Shown: positions 25,166 through 35,429, counted from the stretch's first letter. The stretch is 64,000 nucleotides of DNA from Paraburkholderia sp. UYCP14C (GCF_004197395.1 NZ_SELS01000014.1:117655-181654); one strand, 5' to 3'. Program-made: numbers and translations. The notes: generated by a model not told the origin, from the letters alone.

Positions 25166-26605
25166 CTAGCCGTGTTTGATCGCGATCGTCTTCAGCACCG
25201 TGAAGCCGTACAGCGCCTCGAAGCCTTTCTCGCGGCCATGCCCCGAGTGCTTGACGCCGCCGAACGGCAACTCGACGCCGCCGCCCGCGCCATAGTTGTT
25301 GATGAACACCTGGCCCGAGCGCACGCGTCGCGCGAGCCGCATCTGGCGCGCGCCATCGCGTGTCCAGATTCCGGCGACGAGCCCGAACTGCGTGCCGTTG
25401 GCGAGCGCGAGCGCTTCGGCTTCGTCGCGGAACGACATCGCGGCGAGCACCGGACCGAATACTTCGTCGCGGGCGAGGCGGTGGCTCGCGGGCACGTCGC
25501 GCAGCAACGTCGGCGCCTGATAGAAGCCGCTTTCGGGCGCTTCTGGAATCACCTCGCCGTGTGCGGCCATCGCGATACCGTCGTGCTGCGCATCCGACAG
25601 GAAGTCCCACACGCGTTGCTGCTGTTTCGCGCTGATCAGCGGTCCGCAATCGAGGTCGGCATTCGAGGGCCCGACCCGCAGCGCCTGGAATGCGCTGCTG
25701 AGCCTGTCGACGAGCGGTTCGTAAATCGCCTGCTCGATCAGCACGCGGCTGCCCGCCGAGCAGGTTTGCCCGGCGTTCTGCACGATCGCGGAGATCAGCA
25801 CCGGCAGCGCGGCGTCGAGATCGGCGTCGGCGAACACGATTTGCGGCGACTTGCCGCCGAGTTCGAGCGTGACGGGGACGTGGTTTTCGGCGGCCATCTG
25901 CGTGACGAGCTTGCCGGTTTCGGGCGATCCCGTGAACGAGATGTGATCGATGCCGGGATGACGCGCGAGCGCGGCGCCCGCTTCGTGTCCGTAGCCGGTG
26001 ACGATGTTCAGCGCACCGGCCGGCAGGCCGGCCTCGGCGGCGAGTTCGGCGACCCGCAGCACGGAAAGGCACGCGTCCTCGGCCGGTTTGACGACGCACG
26101 CGTTGCCGGTCGCGAGCGCCGCGCCGACGCTGCGCCCGAAGATCTGCATCGGGTAATTCCACGGCACGATGTGGCCGGTCACGCCGTGCGGCTCGCGGAT
26201 CGTCAGCACCGTGTAGCCGGATTGGTAGGGCAGGGTCTCGCCGTGCAGCTTGTCGGCGGCGCCGGCGTAGAACTCGAAATAGCGGGTGAGGGCGGCGGCG
26301 TCGGCGCGCGCCTGCTTGAGCGGCTTGCCGGTGTCGCGCGCTTCGAGCCGTGCAAGGTCCTCCTGGCGCGCGGCCACCAGCAGCGACAGCCGGTACAGCA
26401 CGCGGCCGCGCTCGGCGGCGCTCAGCGCGCCCCATGCGCCGTCGAACGCGCGGCGCGCCGTGCGCACGGCGGTGTCGATATCGGCCTCGGTGCCGCGCGC
26501 GATGCGCGTGAACGGCTGGCCATCCGACGGGTCGAGGACAGCGATCGATTCGCCACCGGAAGCGGCGCACCACTCGCCGCCGATGAAATGCCGTGCTTCT
26601 TCCAT
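25166..26605 (-). CDS. NAD(P)-dependent aldehyde dehydrogenase
   Basis: A 479-residue aldehyde dehydrogenase of the standard superfamily length. The catalytic cysteine lies in NAGQTCSAGSR, the general-base glutamate in TLELGGKSPQ, the asparagine in VPWNYPMQ, and the cofactor turn is FTGSPETGK. The start follows AAGGAGCATGC. It heads a minus-strand group with an SDR and an MFS carrier, consistent with catabolism of an imported sugar acid, alcohol or aldehyde. The exact substrate cannot be read from sequence. No regulator gene is adjacent, so control is probably exerted from elsewhere. Confidence 0.9.
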   Translation of the reverse strand: MEEARHFIGGEWCAASGGESIAVLDPSDGQPFTRIARGTEADIDTAVRTARRAFDGAWGALSAAERGRVLYRLSLLVAARQEDLARLEARDTGKPLKQARADAAALTRYFEFYAGAADKLHGETLPYQSGYTVLTIREPHGVTGHIVPWNYPMQIFGRSVGAALATGNACVVKPAEDACLSVLRVAELAAEAGLPAGALNIVTGYGHEAGAALARHPGIDHISFTGSPETGKLVTQMAAENHVPVTLELGGKSPQIVFADADLDAALPVLISAIVQNAGQTCSAGSRVLIEQAIYEPLVDRLSSAFQALRVGPSNADLDCGPLISAKQQQRVWDFLSDAQHDGIAMAAHGEVIPEAPESGFYQAPTLLRDVPASHRLARDEVFGPVLAAMSFRDEAEALALANGTQFGLVAGIWTRDGARQMRLARRVRSGQVFINNYGAGGGVELPFGGVKHSGHGREKGFEALYGFTVLKTIAIKHG

Positions 26606-26743
26606 GCATGCTCCTTGATGACGTGCGGCCGGCGTGCAGCGGCGCGGGTTCGAAGGGGAGACACAAAACGGTAGAGACGCGAAGCGTGAGTCGCCAGACG
26701 ATTATCGCGCCGATCCAACCGCGGATGCCACCTGCCGATTGGC

Positions 26744-26749
26744 TATAAT
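26744..26749 (+). promoter_or_regulatory. Candidate -10 element for ppa
   Basis: A perfect TATAAT lies 88 bases upstream of the ppa start. There is no convincing -35 hexamer 16-18 bases further up, so the promoter is assigned on the -10 alone. Confidence 0.45.
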
Positions 26750-26836
26750 GGCGCATTCCGCACACGGTTCGCGTCGCATCCGCAGCCCGCGCGCCGTTCG
26801 CCGCCTTCCGATTTCCATCCCCTTCAGAGAGCGCTC

Positions 26837-27364
26837 ATGAGCTTCAATCACGTTCCCGCAGGCAAAGACCTTCCGCACGATTTCAACGTCATCATCGAAA
26901 TCCCGGCGCAAAGCGACCCGGTGAAGTACGAAGCCGACAAGGACCTGGGCCTGCTCGTCGTCGACCGTTTCATCGGCACCGGCATGCGCTATCCGGCCAA
27001 CTACGGCTTTATTCCGCAGACGCTGTCGGGCGACGGCGACCCGGTCGACGTGCTGGTGATCACGCCGTTCCCGCTGCTGGCCGGCTCCGTCGTGCGCGCT
27101 CGCGCGCTCGGCATGCTGCAGATGACCGATGAATCGGGCGTCGACGCGAAGCTGATCGCCGTGCCGCACGACAAGATCTGCCCGATGACGGCGAACCTGA
27201 AGTCGGTCGACGACGTGCCGGCTTACCTGAAGGACCAGATCAAGCACTTCTTCGAACAGTACAAGGCGCTGGAGAAGGGCAAGTGGGTCAAGGTCGAAGG
27301 CTGGGCCGACGTCGATGCTGCCCACAAGGAAATCAGCGAAGGCGTCGCGAACTACAAGAAGTAA
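26837..27364 (+). CDS. ppa: Inorganic pyrophosphatase (family I)
   Basis: A 175-residue soluble pyrophosphatase that hydrolyses PPi to two phosphates, driving biosynthetic reactions. The metal-binding signature [10 protein letters not shown] is intact, as are [12 protein letters not shown] and the lysines and tyrosines expected around the active site (e.g. [13 protein letters not shown] near the C-terminus). Length and sequence match the hexameric family I enzymes of proteobacteria. It is a single-gene unit with a TATAAT upstream and a strong terminator directly after. Confidence 0.97.
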   Translation: MSFNHVPAGKDLPHDFNVIIEIPAQSDPVKYEADKDLGLLVVDRFIGTGMRYPANYGFIPQTLSGDGDPVDVLVITPFPLLAGSVVRARALGMLQMTDESGVDAKLIAVPHDKICPMTANLKSVDDVPAYLKDQIKHFFEQYKALEKGKWVKVEGWADVDAAHKEISEGVANYKK

Positions 27365-27401
27365 GCGCGTCGCGGTTCATCCGCTCGCGGCATGCAGTAC
27401 G

Positions 27402-27437
27402 AAAACCGCGCGAGTCCGCAAGGACCGCGCGGTTTTT
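27402..27437 (+). terminator. Intrinsic terminator of ppa
   Basis: AAAACCGCGCG (27402-27412) pairs with CGCGCGGTTTTTT (27425-27437); an inner GTCC/GGAC pair closes a GCAA tetraloop. The run of six T residues is on the plus strand, 40-70 bases after the ppa stop. Confidence 0.9.
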
Positions 27438-27575
27438 TCATGCGGTTTGCGCGGGACTCGACTACCGTGCGACGAGCGTCACGATTTCCGTCTCGCATGC
27501 GGCGGCCCACGCGCATAACCTGAACGCATGACGCCGATGAACGGAACGCATTTTTATATTTAGGTGTAAACCCTT

Positions 27576-29756
27576 ATGATTCGCCGCACGACCTTTGCGC
27601 GCGAACTGACTTCGGCACGCCCGCGCGACTCCATCAATTCAACCCAGCCCACTGTCCGGATGATGAACCGCAGCAAGTCCCACTCGACATCGCCGCGCTG
27701 GTCGACCCGGCTGCATTCGCTCGTCACCGCGATCTATCGCAAGCGGCCGGTGTGGATGGTGTCGTTCGCGGCGAGCGAGGCGAGTCTTTCGGAGGGCTTG
27801 AGGGCGGCCTGCGCGTCGACGGCGATGCTCGCGCTCGGCAACGTGCTGCACGATCCGGTGTTCGCGTGGGCCGCGATCGGCGCGTTCTGGACCTGTCTCG
27901 CCGATGCGGCCGGCTCCAACCGCGCGCGCTTCATGTCGATGCTGGGCTTCGCGCTGCTGTCGACGCTGTGTGGCGGTATCACCGCGTTCGCGTCCGCGTC
28001 CGGCACCGCGTGGGCCGCGCTCGCGGTGCTCGCGTTCACGACGCTCGGCGGGTTCGGCCGCATCTGGGGCGCGGCCACGTCGCAGGTGACGATCCTCGCG
28101 GCGACCGCCTGCGTCGTGATGGTCGACCGGCCGATGCACGACGCGCGTGCCGGTGTCGCGTTTCTCGGCGTCTATCTGATCGGCTGCCTGTTCGCGATCG
28201 TGCTGAGCCTGTCCGTGTGGCGCATTCATCCGTTCGGCGCGAGCCGCGCGTCGTTGCGCGCGGTGTATCTGCGCCTCGCCGATGTCGCGTTCGATAGCGC
28301 GCGGCTCGTCGGCGCGCGTGCCGCGCCGCGCGAATGGGCCGCGCATGCGGCGCGCTTTCGCGCCGACGCGCGCGCGTCGCTCGAACGTTCGCGCGATGCG
28401 CTCGCGAGCGTGCCCGCATCGAAAGCGGGCGGCGCGGCCGTCTACGACACGTTGCTCGGCTTGCTGACCGATGGCGAAGCGTTGTTCGCATATCTGATCG
28501 CGGTGTCGGGCGCGGGCGAGAAAATGCCCGACGATCCGCGTCGCACCCAACGCGCGGTGCGCTCGCTCAATGCGATCGGCGAAGTGCTCGGCGACATCGG
28601 CAGCGCGACCGGCGACGCGCGCTGGGAACGCCTCGCGCACCCGCAGGCGCGGCTGCGGCGTCTCGCGCATCGGCTCGAAGGCGGGCTGCTCGAACCGGTG
28701 AAGCTGCAATCCGGTTTCGAGCTCGTCGATTTCGCGCCGCGTGAGGTGCACGTCGAGTCGTGGGGCGCGTGCGTCGCGCGATATACGGCGCACGCGTGGT
28801 CGACGCTGAAGGCGAACCTGTCGTGGCAGTCGGTCGGCTTGCGCCATGCGGCGCGCGTCGGCGTGACGACGACGGCAGGCTTTCTGCTGATCCGCGCGTT
28901 CGGTCTGCCGTTCGGCTACTGGGCCACGATGGCGACGCTGCTGATCCTGCAGCCGTCGATCGCGGCGACATGGCCGCGCAGCATCGAGCGCGCGGCGGGC
29001 AGCATCGTCGGCGGCGTGCTCGCGGCGGCGATCGGCTATGCGATTCATTCGCCGCTCGGTATCTCGCTCGCGGTGTTCCCGCTGGTGATGGCGACGATGG
29101 CGCTGCGCCCCGTCAGCTACAGCCTGTTCGTGCTGTTCCTGACGCCGGCCTTCGTGCTGGTCGCCGACTTCGCGACGCCGGGCGCCAACGAGTTGGCGTT
29201 CGCGCTGACGCGGCTCGGCAACAACGTGCTCGGCTGCGTGCTCGCGCTGCTCGCGACCTTCCTGCTATGGCCGACGCGCGAGAAGCTCGACCTGCGTGTC
29301 TATCTCGGCGACGCGGTACGCGCGAATCTCGCGTATCTGCGCGCGTCGCTCGACGCGCCGCGGCACAGCGGCCACCAGATCGAGCAATTGCGCCGCGCGG
29401 CGGGTCTCACCAGCAACAACGCGGAGGAAGCGATCGGCCGTGTGCGGCTCGAAAAGCTCGAAGACTCGATGGCCGATACGGTCACGCTGACCGTGCTGAG
29501 CCTGCTGCGCAGGATGGCCGGCACGGCGACGCAGTTGCGTCTCAGCGCGAACCGTCGCGACATGCATGGCGAACTCGGCGAGTGGGTCGCGGCGATGAGC
29601 GCGGCGATCGAGGCCGCATTGAACCGCACGTTACGGCCGGTCCGGCTCGAGTTGCCCGCGCGCGAGCGCTTGACGTCGCTGGAAGCGGATGTGGTGGGGG
29701 AGCTCGCGCGCGTGCATCGGCTGTTGACGGAGCGGATGCGCGAGGCGAGGGGTTAG
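27576..29756 (+). CDS. FUSC-family membrane protein (YccS/YhfK-like efflux)
   Basis: A 726-residue inner-membrane protein with two hydrophobic blocks (about residues 75-215 and 425-560), each of several helices, separated and followed by soluble helical regions. This is the layout of the fusaric-acid resistance/aromatic acid exporter family (FUSC, YccS). The second block contains FGYWATMATLLILQPSIAATW, the typical FUSC segment. No membrane-fusion or outer-membrane partner gene is adjacent. No clear ribosome site precedes the ATG at 27576; ATGs at 27660 and 27663 are alternatives that would remove a polar N-terminal tail. Confidence 0.85.
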   Translation: MIRRTTFARELTSARPRDSINSTQPTVRMMNRSKSHSTSPRWSTRLHSLVTAIYRKRPVWMVSFAASEASLSEGLRAACASTAMLALGNVLHDPVFAWAAIGAFWTCLADAAGSNRARFMSMLGFALLSTLCGGITAFASASGTAWAALAVLAFTTLGGFGRIWGAATSQVTILAATACVVMVDRPMHDARAGVAFLGVYLIGCLFAIVLSLSVWRIHPFGASRASLRAVYLRLADVAFDSARLVGARAAPREWAAHAARFRADARASLERSRDALASVPASKAGGAAVYDTLLGLLTDGEALFAYLIAVSGAGEKMPDDPRRTQRAVRSLNAIGEVLGDIGSATGDARWERLAHPQARLRRLAHRLEGGLLEPVKLQSGFELVDFAPREVHVESWGACVARYTAHAWSTLKANLSWQSVGLRHAARVGVTTTAGFLLIRAFGLPFGYWATMATLLILQPSIAATWPRSIERAAGSIVGGVLAAAIGYAIHSPLGISLAVFPLVMATMALRPVSYSLFVLFLTPAFVLVADFATPGANELAFALTRLGNNVLGCVLALLATFLLWPTREKLDLRVYLGDAVRANLAYLRASLDAPRHSGHQIEQLRRAAGLTSNNAEEAIGRVRLEKLEDSMADTVTLTVLSLLRRMAGTATQLRLSANRRDMHGELGEWVAAMSAAIEAALNRTLRPVRLELPARERLTSLEADVVGELARVHRLLTERMREARG

Positions 29757-29762
29757 CGCGGC

Positions 29763-30080
29763 TCAGCCGTCGGCGCTATCGCCGTCTTGCGCGTCTTCAT
29801 TCACAGCCACCGCCGGCAACACCGACTGCAGCGTGAACAACCCGGCCGCCAGCGCCCGCTTGTCGGCCGCCGTGAGCCGCTTGACCCAATACTCGGCGCT
29901 CGACGCGCTCGAGCGGTCCGCCAGCTCGAACGACGCGAGCACCCGCACCGGCTTGCGCGAGCGTGTATAACGCGCGCCCGTGCCGCTCACGTGCTTGTCG
30001 AAGCGCGCGGCGACATCGGTCGCGATACCGGTATAGACGCTGCCGTCCGAGCATTCGAGCAGATAGAGAAACCACGCCAT
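29763..30080 (-). CDS. GIY-YIG domain protein (UPF0213/YhbQ-like)
   Basis: A 105-residue protein with a GIY-YIG nuclease-like domain over about residues 1-85. The pattern is WFLYLLECSDGSVYTGIATD, followed by ARYTRSRKPVRVLASFE with the second Arg/Tyr cluster and AEYWVKRLTAADKRAL with the conserved glutamate. The YhbQ/UPF0213 group has a weak or unknown nuclease role in DNA repair. It lies 10 bases after the acyltransferase-like gene on the same strand and is probably transcribed with it. It converges closely on the FUSC gene (about 6 bases). Confidence 0.88.
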   Translation of the reverse strand: MAWFLYLLECSDGSVYTGIATDVAARFDKHVSGTGARYTRSRKPVRVLASFELADRSSASSAEYWVKRLTAADKRALAAGLFTLQSVLPAVAVNEDAQDGDSADG

Positions 30081-30090
30081 AGCCGCGCTT

Positions 30091-31314
30091 CTAGCCTTTG
30101 AACGGATTGTGTTCGCGCAGCTCGTCCACGTACGCGTGGATGCTGTTCTTTTCGTTGTCGAGGAAATGGCCGACCGCATCGGCGAAGGCAGGATGCGCGA
30201 GCCAATGCGTCGAGCGCGTGGCCGTCGGCAGAAAGCCGCGCGCCATCTTGTGCTCGCCCTGTGCGCCGCCTTCGAATGCGCCGAGCTTTTCTTCGATGCA
30301 GAATTCGAGCGGCTGATAGTACGCGGTTTCGAAGTGCAGACACGGCACGTGTTCGAGCGCGCCCCAGTAGCGGCCATACAAGGTGCCGCCGGTCGTGTCG
30401 TCGCGCTGATAGACGACGAGCGAACTCGCGATCGGCTTGCCCTCGTATTCGGCGATGACGAGCAGCAGATTCTCAGGCATCGACGCGCCGATCATCCGGA
30501 AGAAATCGAGGTTCAGATACGGACTCGAAAAATGCTCGCGATAGGTTTGCCGATAGCACTTGCTGAAGAAGCGCCAGTCGGCATCCTTGATGTCCGCGCC
30601 GCGGATGCGCCGCATCGTGATGCCGGCGTCGCGGACCTTGCGACGTTCGGCGCGGATGTTTTTGCGCTTCTTCTGTTCGAGCGTCGACAGAAAGTCTTCG
30701 AAGTCGCGATAGCCGTCGTTGAGCCAGTGAAACTGCACGCCTTCGCGTTGCATCATGCCGATATCGGTGAGCGCGTCCGCTTCGCCTTGCGTTGGAAACA
30801 GCACATGCAGCGACGACACCTCGGCCTGCTCGGCGAACGCCATCAAGGTGGCCGCGAGATGGCGCAGCGCGTGCGCGTTCGCCGACAGCAGGCGGTTGCC
30901 CTGCACCGGCGTGAACGGCACCGCGCACAGCAGCTTCGGGTAGTAGGGCAGACCGTTGCGCTTGTACGCGTCGGCCCAGGCCCAGTCGAACACGTACTCG
31001 CCGTACGAGTGGCCCTTCAGATAGACGGGCGCCGCCGCGGCGAGCTTGCCCGTGCGTGCATCGGTCAGCGTGACGAATTGCGGCGCCCAGCCGGTGTCGG
31101 CGACCGCGCAGTGGGTCGCGTCGAGCGCGCTCAGAAACTCGTGCCGCAAAAACGGCGTGGGCTGCGGCTGCGCGGCGAGAAGGGCGTTCCACTCGGCGGC
31201 GTCCACCTCGGAGGGCGATGCCAGAATGCCCGTGCGATAATCGATACGTTGCTGGTTCAATCTGAGTGACTGTTTGCAATGACCGGCGCGGCGCTGTGAA
31301 GCTGAAGCTGCCAC
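30091..31314 (-). CDS. DUF482/FemAB-like GNAT acyltransferase
   Basis: A 407-residue protein of the DUF482 (COG3146) group, distantly related to GNAT/FemAB acyltransferases. It shows the family segments RHEFLSALDATHCAV, SYGEYVFDWAWADAYKRNGL and KKRKNIRAERRKV. Its function is unproven; peptidoglycan or exopolysaccharide-related acyl transfer has been suggested for the group. The start is uncertain: the frame opens with GTG at 31314 and has no ATG before the conserved core, so the protein may start at a later GTG or TTG. It is followed by the GIY-YIG gene after 10 bases and is divergent from nadE. Confidence 0.8.
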   Translation of the reverse strand: MAASASQRRAGHCKQSLRLNQQRIDYRTGILASPSEVDAAEWNALLAAQPQPTPFLRHEFLSALDATHCAVADTGWAPQFVTLTDARTGKLAAAAPVYLKGHSYGEYVFDWAWADAYKRNGLPYYPKLLCAVPFTPVQGNRLLSANAHALRHLAATLMAFAEQAEVSSLHVLFPTQGEADALTDIGMMQREGVQFHWLNDGYRDFEDFLSTLEQKKRKNIRAERRKVRDAGITMRRIRGADIKDADWRFFSKCYRQTYREHFSSPYLNLDFFRMIGASMPENLLLVIAEYEGKPIASSLVVYQRDDTTGGTLYGRYWGALEHVPCLHFETAYYQPLEFCIEEKLGAFEGGAQGEHKMARGFLPTATRSTHWLAHPAFADAVGHFLDNEKNSIHAYVDELREHNPFKG

Positions 31315-31410
31315 GTCGTTCGTTGAGTTCGTTTATCCGGTTTGTTCAATTCCGTCGAGCCATCGAGCCGCGGTACCGCGAGCCGTGAAGGCTTGCCTGT
31401 CGATCCTGCC

Positions 31411-33123
31411 ATGAAGACCCGAATCGCTCTTGCTCAAATCAATGTCACCGTCGGCGACTTCGCCGGCAACGTCGCGAAGATCGTCGCCGCCGCGCGCGCC
31501 GCGCACAGCGACGGTGCGAAGCTGCTGGTCGCGCCTGAACTCGCGCTGTCGGGTTATCCGCCCGAAGACCTGCTGCTGCGCCCCGCGTTCTACACCGCGA
31601 GCGCGGCCGCGTTGGCCGATCTCGCCGCGCAACTGAAACCGCTCACCGGGCTGCACGTGATCGTCGGTCATCCGCTGCGCGACGGCTCGGACAATCTCGT
31701 GCACAACGCGGCGAACGGCCATGGTAATGCAAACGCGCCGATCGAGCGCGGCGTGCCGCCGATCGATACGTTCAACGCGGCGTCGCTGATCGTCGACGGT
31801 GAAGTGAAGGGCACCTATCGCAAGCAGGATCTGCCGAATACCGAGGTGTTCGACGAGAAGCGCTACTTCGCAGCCGATCCGCAGCCGTTCGTGTTCGAAC
31901 TCGACGGGCTCAAGTACGGCGTCGTGATCTGCGAAGACGCGTGGCACGCGTCGGCCGCGCAGATGGCGAAGGCCGCGGGCGCGCAGGTGCTGCTGATTCC
32001 GAACGGCTCGCCGTATCACCTGAACAAGGAAGCGGTGCGCTTCGACATCCTGCGCGCGCGCATTCGCGAGACCGGTATGCCGATGGTCTACGTGAACATG
32101 GTCGGCGGCCAGGACGAACTCGTGTTCGACGGCGGCTCGTTCGTGCTCGACGCGCAGGGCGAACTGGTCGCGAAGCTCGCGCAGTTCGAGGAAACCACGG
32201 CGATCGTCGAGTTCGACGGCGCCACGCCGCTGCCGGCCGCGCTCGCGCCGGAGCAATCGATCGAAGCGCAGGTGTACGCGGCGCTCGTGATGGGGGTGCG
32301 CGACTACATCGGCAAGAACGGTTTTCCGGGCGCGCTGATCGGTCTGTCGGGCGGGGTAGATTCAGCGCTCGTGCTCGCCGTTGCGTGCGACGCGCTCGGT
32401 GCCGACAAGGTCCGCGCGGTGATGATGCCGTCGCGCTACACGGCCGACATTTCCACCACCGATGCCGCCGAGATGGCGCGCCGGGTCGGCGTGCGCTACG
32501 ACGAGATCGCGATCGCGCCGATGTTCGACGCGTTTCGCGGCTCGCTCGCCGAAGAGTTCGCGGGCCGCGCCGAAGACGCGACCGAAGAGAACATTCAGGC
32601 GCGTATCCGCGGCACGCTGCTGATGGCACTGTCGAACAAGTTTGGCTCGATCGTGCTGACCACCGGCAACAAGAGCGAGATGGCGGTCGGCTATTGCACG
32701 CTATACGGCGACATGGCCGGCGGCTTCGCGGTGATCAAGGACATCGCGAAGACGCTCGTGTACCGGCTGTGCCGCTATCGCAACGCGGCCACTACATTCG
32801 CGACGCGCGACGTGATTCCCGAGCGGATTCTGACGCGCGCGCCATCGGCTGAGCTGCGCGAGAACCAGACCGACCAGGACAGCCTACCCGAATACGAAGT
32901 ACTCGACGCGATCATGCGCATGTACATGGAAGAGGATCGTTCGCTCGCGGAGATCATCGCGGCGGGCTATCGGGTCGACGACGTGAAGCGTGTCACGCGC
33001 CTGATCAAGATCAACGAATACAAGCGCCGTCAGGCGCCGATCGGCATTCGCGTCACGCATCGTGCGTTCGGCCGCGACTGGCGTTATCCGATCACGTCGC
33101 GCTACACCGAGCCGGTGGAGTGA
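31411..33123 (+). CDS. nadE: Glutamine-dependent NAD+ synthetase
   Basis: A 570-residue two-domain enzyme that makes NAD+ from deamido-NAD+, ATP and glutamine. The N-terminal glutaminase (nitrilase-fold, about residues 1-260) has the catalytic glutamate in APELALSGYPPEDLLL, the lysine in YRKQDLPN and the cysteine in VVICEDAWH. The C-terminal synthetase has the ATP pyrophosphatase loop GLSGGVDSAL at about 311-320 and the TTGNKSE motif. The start at 31411 aligns with the usual MKTRIALAQIN. A PII gene follows about 100 bases downstream on the same strand, a pairing with known regulatory meaning. Confidence 0.96.
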   Translation: MKTRIALAQINVTVGDFAGNVAKIVAAARAAHSDGAKLLVAPELALSGYPPEDLLLRPAFYTASAAALADLAAQLKPLTGLHVIVGHPLRDGSDNLVHNAANGHGNANAPIERGVPPIDTFNAASLIVDGEVKGTYRKQDLPNTEVFDEKRYFAADPQPFVFELDGLKYGVVICEDAWHASAAQMAKAAGAQVLLIPNGSPYHLNKEAVRFDILRARIRETGMPMVYVNMVGGQDELVFDGGSFVLDAQGELVAKLAQFEETTAIVEFDGATPLPAALAPEQSIEAQVYAALVMGVRDYIGKNGFPGALIGLSGGVDSALVLAVACDALGADKVRAVMMPSRYTADISTTDAAEMARRVGVRYDEIAIAPMFDAFRGSLAEEFAGRAEDATEENIQARIRGTLLMALSNKFGSIVLTTGNKSEMAVGYCTLYGDMAGGFAVIKDIAKTLVYRLCRYRNAATTFATRDVIPERILTRAPSAELRENQTDQDSLPEYEVLDAIMRMYMEEDRSLAEIIAAGYRVDDVKRVTRLIKINEYKRRQAPIGIRVTHRAFGRDWRYPITSRYTEPVE

Positions 33124-33176
33124 AAGACGACGCCCGCGCGCGGATGCCGCAATGCATCCGGCGCGGCGTAGAATAA

Positions 33177-33563
<387 letters not shown>

Positions 33564-33620
33564 GCTGCGCAAGCACGCACCGGCCCGGTGCGCGCAACCA
33601 CTCAAAAGCGCGCGCCAAAG

Positions 33621-33656
33621 AAAAAACGGTGCAATACCCTTGCGGATATTGCACCG
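33621..33656 (-). terminator. Intrinsic terminator for the porin gene (minus strand)
   Basis: On the minus strand, CGGTGCAATA pairs with TATTGCACCG and is followed by TTTTTT (bases 33626-33621 region). It lies about 90 bases beyond the porin stop. A second perfect 10-bp hairpin (CCCCGAGGGC 33713-33722 with GCCCTCGGGG 33726-33735) sits nearer the stop but has no T tract. Confidence 0.75.
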
Positions 33657-33747
33657 ATACGCGCCTCTCGCAGCAGCGTGAAAAAGATTCTCTTGGAGAA
33701 TTCTGTGTTACGCCCCGAGGGCACGGCCCTCGGGGTGCACCGCCCGA

Positions 33748-34911
33748 TTAGAACGAGTGCTGGATACCTGCGTACACGCCGCTTTGCTGGCGGCCTTGCA
33801 GCGGGTTGTCCGTTGCGGCAGCGAAGCCCGCATTGTTCGCATTCAGGCCGAAGTTCGCATTGCGGCTGTTGCGCACCGTTGCTGCCTGCAGGTCGACCAG
33901 CGTGCGCTTCGACAGGTTGTACGAACCGCCAACCGTGTAGATCGTCGCATTCCCCGCGCCGTTGTTGCCGTTCACGTGGTAGACCGCCGCGATCAGCGCT
34001 GCAGCCGGCGTTGCCTGCCACGTCACACCGCCCCATTCGTGATCCAGCGTGGTGGGCTGACCATATGCAACGCCCGTCGCACTTGCCGAACGGATTGCCT
34101 GGTAAGCGGCCTGAATCTTGAACTGGCCGAGGAACACGTTCAGCAGAGCCGAGTACTCGCGCGATGCCGCGAACACGCCGTTGCCCGTGTTAGCCGAATT
34201 GATGCCGTTGTTGGCGACGTTGCCACCCCACAACTGGCCGTTCAGCGGGTTGCGGATTTCGTCGTAGATACCACGGACCTGGAACAGCGAGCTCGTGTAG
34301 GTGACCTGCGCGCCAGCTTCGCGACCTTGTGCGGTCGTGCCGTTGCCGTTCCAGTTCGTCGCATTCGACAGCGCGTATTGACCGTAGAAGTCAAAGCCTG
34401 CGATCTTCGGCGACTGGTACGCGAAGTTGTTGCTCGACTGCGGCCAGTTGCGGCCACGCACGAGCGATGCCGACGACCAGTCCGACTGACCGAACGGGTC
34501 GAAGTCCCACACGCCGTTCGAGATGAACAGCATGCGGCCCATCGTGAACGTACCGTACTGGTTGTTCGACACACCGACCGTTGCCCAGCGATTGAAGAGG
34601 CCGCCGCCGCCAGGACCCGCGCCCGTCATCGTGTTGAACGAGCCTTCCAACTGGAACAGAATCTTGTTGCCAGCGCCGATGTCCTCGACACCCTTCATGC
34701 CCCACAGGCTGGTGCCCCAGTCGCCGCTTTCCGCCTTGAAGCGGTTCGAGCTGGAGTTGGCCGCGCCGTTGGCGTTAGTGCTGCCCGGGCTCGGAACACC
34801 CGACATGTACTCGAGACCTGCATCCAAACGACCATACAGCGTGACGCTGCTCTGAGCGTGTGCAACAACGCCGGCCGACATCAGCGCCGCGGCGAGCAAA
34901 GCTTTCTTCAT
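33748..34911 (-). CDS. Gram-negative porin (OmpC-like, Burkholderia type)
   Basis: A 387-residue trimeric general porin for diffusion of small polar solutes through the outer membrane. A signal peptide (MKKALLAAALMSAGVVAHA) is followed by SSVTLYGRLDAGLEYMS, the signature first strand of Burkholderia porins. The body has alternating beta-strand patterns and the C-terminus ends YAGIQHSF, with the terminal Phe needed for BAM-dependent assembly. The start at 34911 follows GGAGGAGA. A long AT-rich leader lies upstream and a terminator downstream; the gene stands alone. Confidence 0.95.
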   Translation of the reverse strand: MKKALLAAALMSAGVVAHAQSSVTLYGRLDAGLEYMSGVPSPGSTNANGAANSSSNRFKAESGDWGTSLWGMKGVEDIGAGNKILFQLEGSFNTMTGAGPGGGGLFNRWATVGVSNNQYGTFTMGRMLFISNGVWDFDPFGQSDWSSASLVRGRNWPQSSNNFAYQSPKIAGFDFYGQYALSNATNWNGNGTTAQGREAGAQVTYTSSLFQVRGIYDEIRNPLNGQLWGGNVANNGINSANTGNGVFAASREYSALLNVFLGQFKIQAAYQAIRSASATGVAYGQPTTLDHEWGGVTWQATPAAALIAAVYHVNGNNGAGNATIYTVGGSYNLSKRTLVDLQAATVRNSRNANFGLNANNAGFAAATDNPLQGRQQSGVYAGIQHSF

Positions 34912-35429
34912 CTTCTCCTCCATACCCTGTCAAAAAAAGAAACCCAGTACTGCGAGTGGTGTTCGGACGCGATCAGCACCGAACAGAAAGCGGTACCAGG
35001 GGAGAGTGGCGGGTAGGTCTCCTGCCGTGACATGTAGCGTCGAGCTATCTTTGCGTCACGCCGATCCCCACGTCGACCGGTTCTCCTCTGTGTTTTGAAG
35101 TGAAACTACTTTTAATCAACTTTGTTTTGCTACTTTGGTTACCAATTTATCAAAAATAACTTTAGCTGGGAGAAGAAATTGGTACCGCCCACAGGTGGTG
35201 TCGCCAAATTGCAATACGAATGTGGGCCCGGACCCCGGGCAGTGCCCCGGGAAAACGCGCAACGCCTTGCCTGGCAAGGGAATCGCGGCTCGGGAGGGGT
35301 CGTATTAAGGATTGCCACTATTGACGAGGCAAAAGTGGCAGGGTAAGGCGAAAACAAGGCCTGAATGGCCCGTTTTGTGGGATTTTCGGCGCTTTTTCGT
35401 GGTTGGAATGGCCGGACGGACGAAGGCGG
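34912..35429. other. AT-rich porin leader/promoter region, no gene
   Basis: About 500 bases hold no supported gene. The segment 35095-35170 is strikingly AT-rich for this genome and carries several TTG and TAAA elements on the minus strand, so it probably contains the porin promoter and a long leader. I could not assign -35/-10 boxes. The part nearer 35200-35420 shows nothing I recognise. Confidence 0.5.

Noticed and set aside
35122-35346. 74-codon plus-strand frame in the porin leader region
   Set aside because: The AT-rich start encodes low-complexity residues and there is no ribosome site; it lies where the porin promoter is expected.
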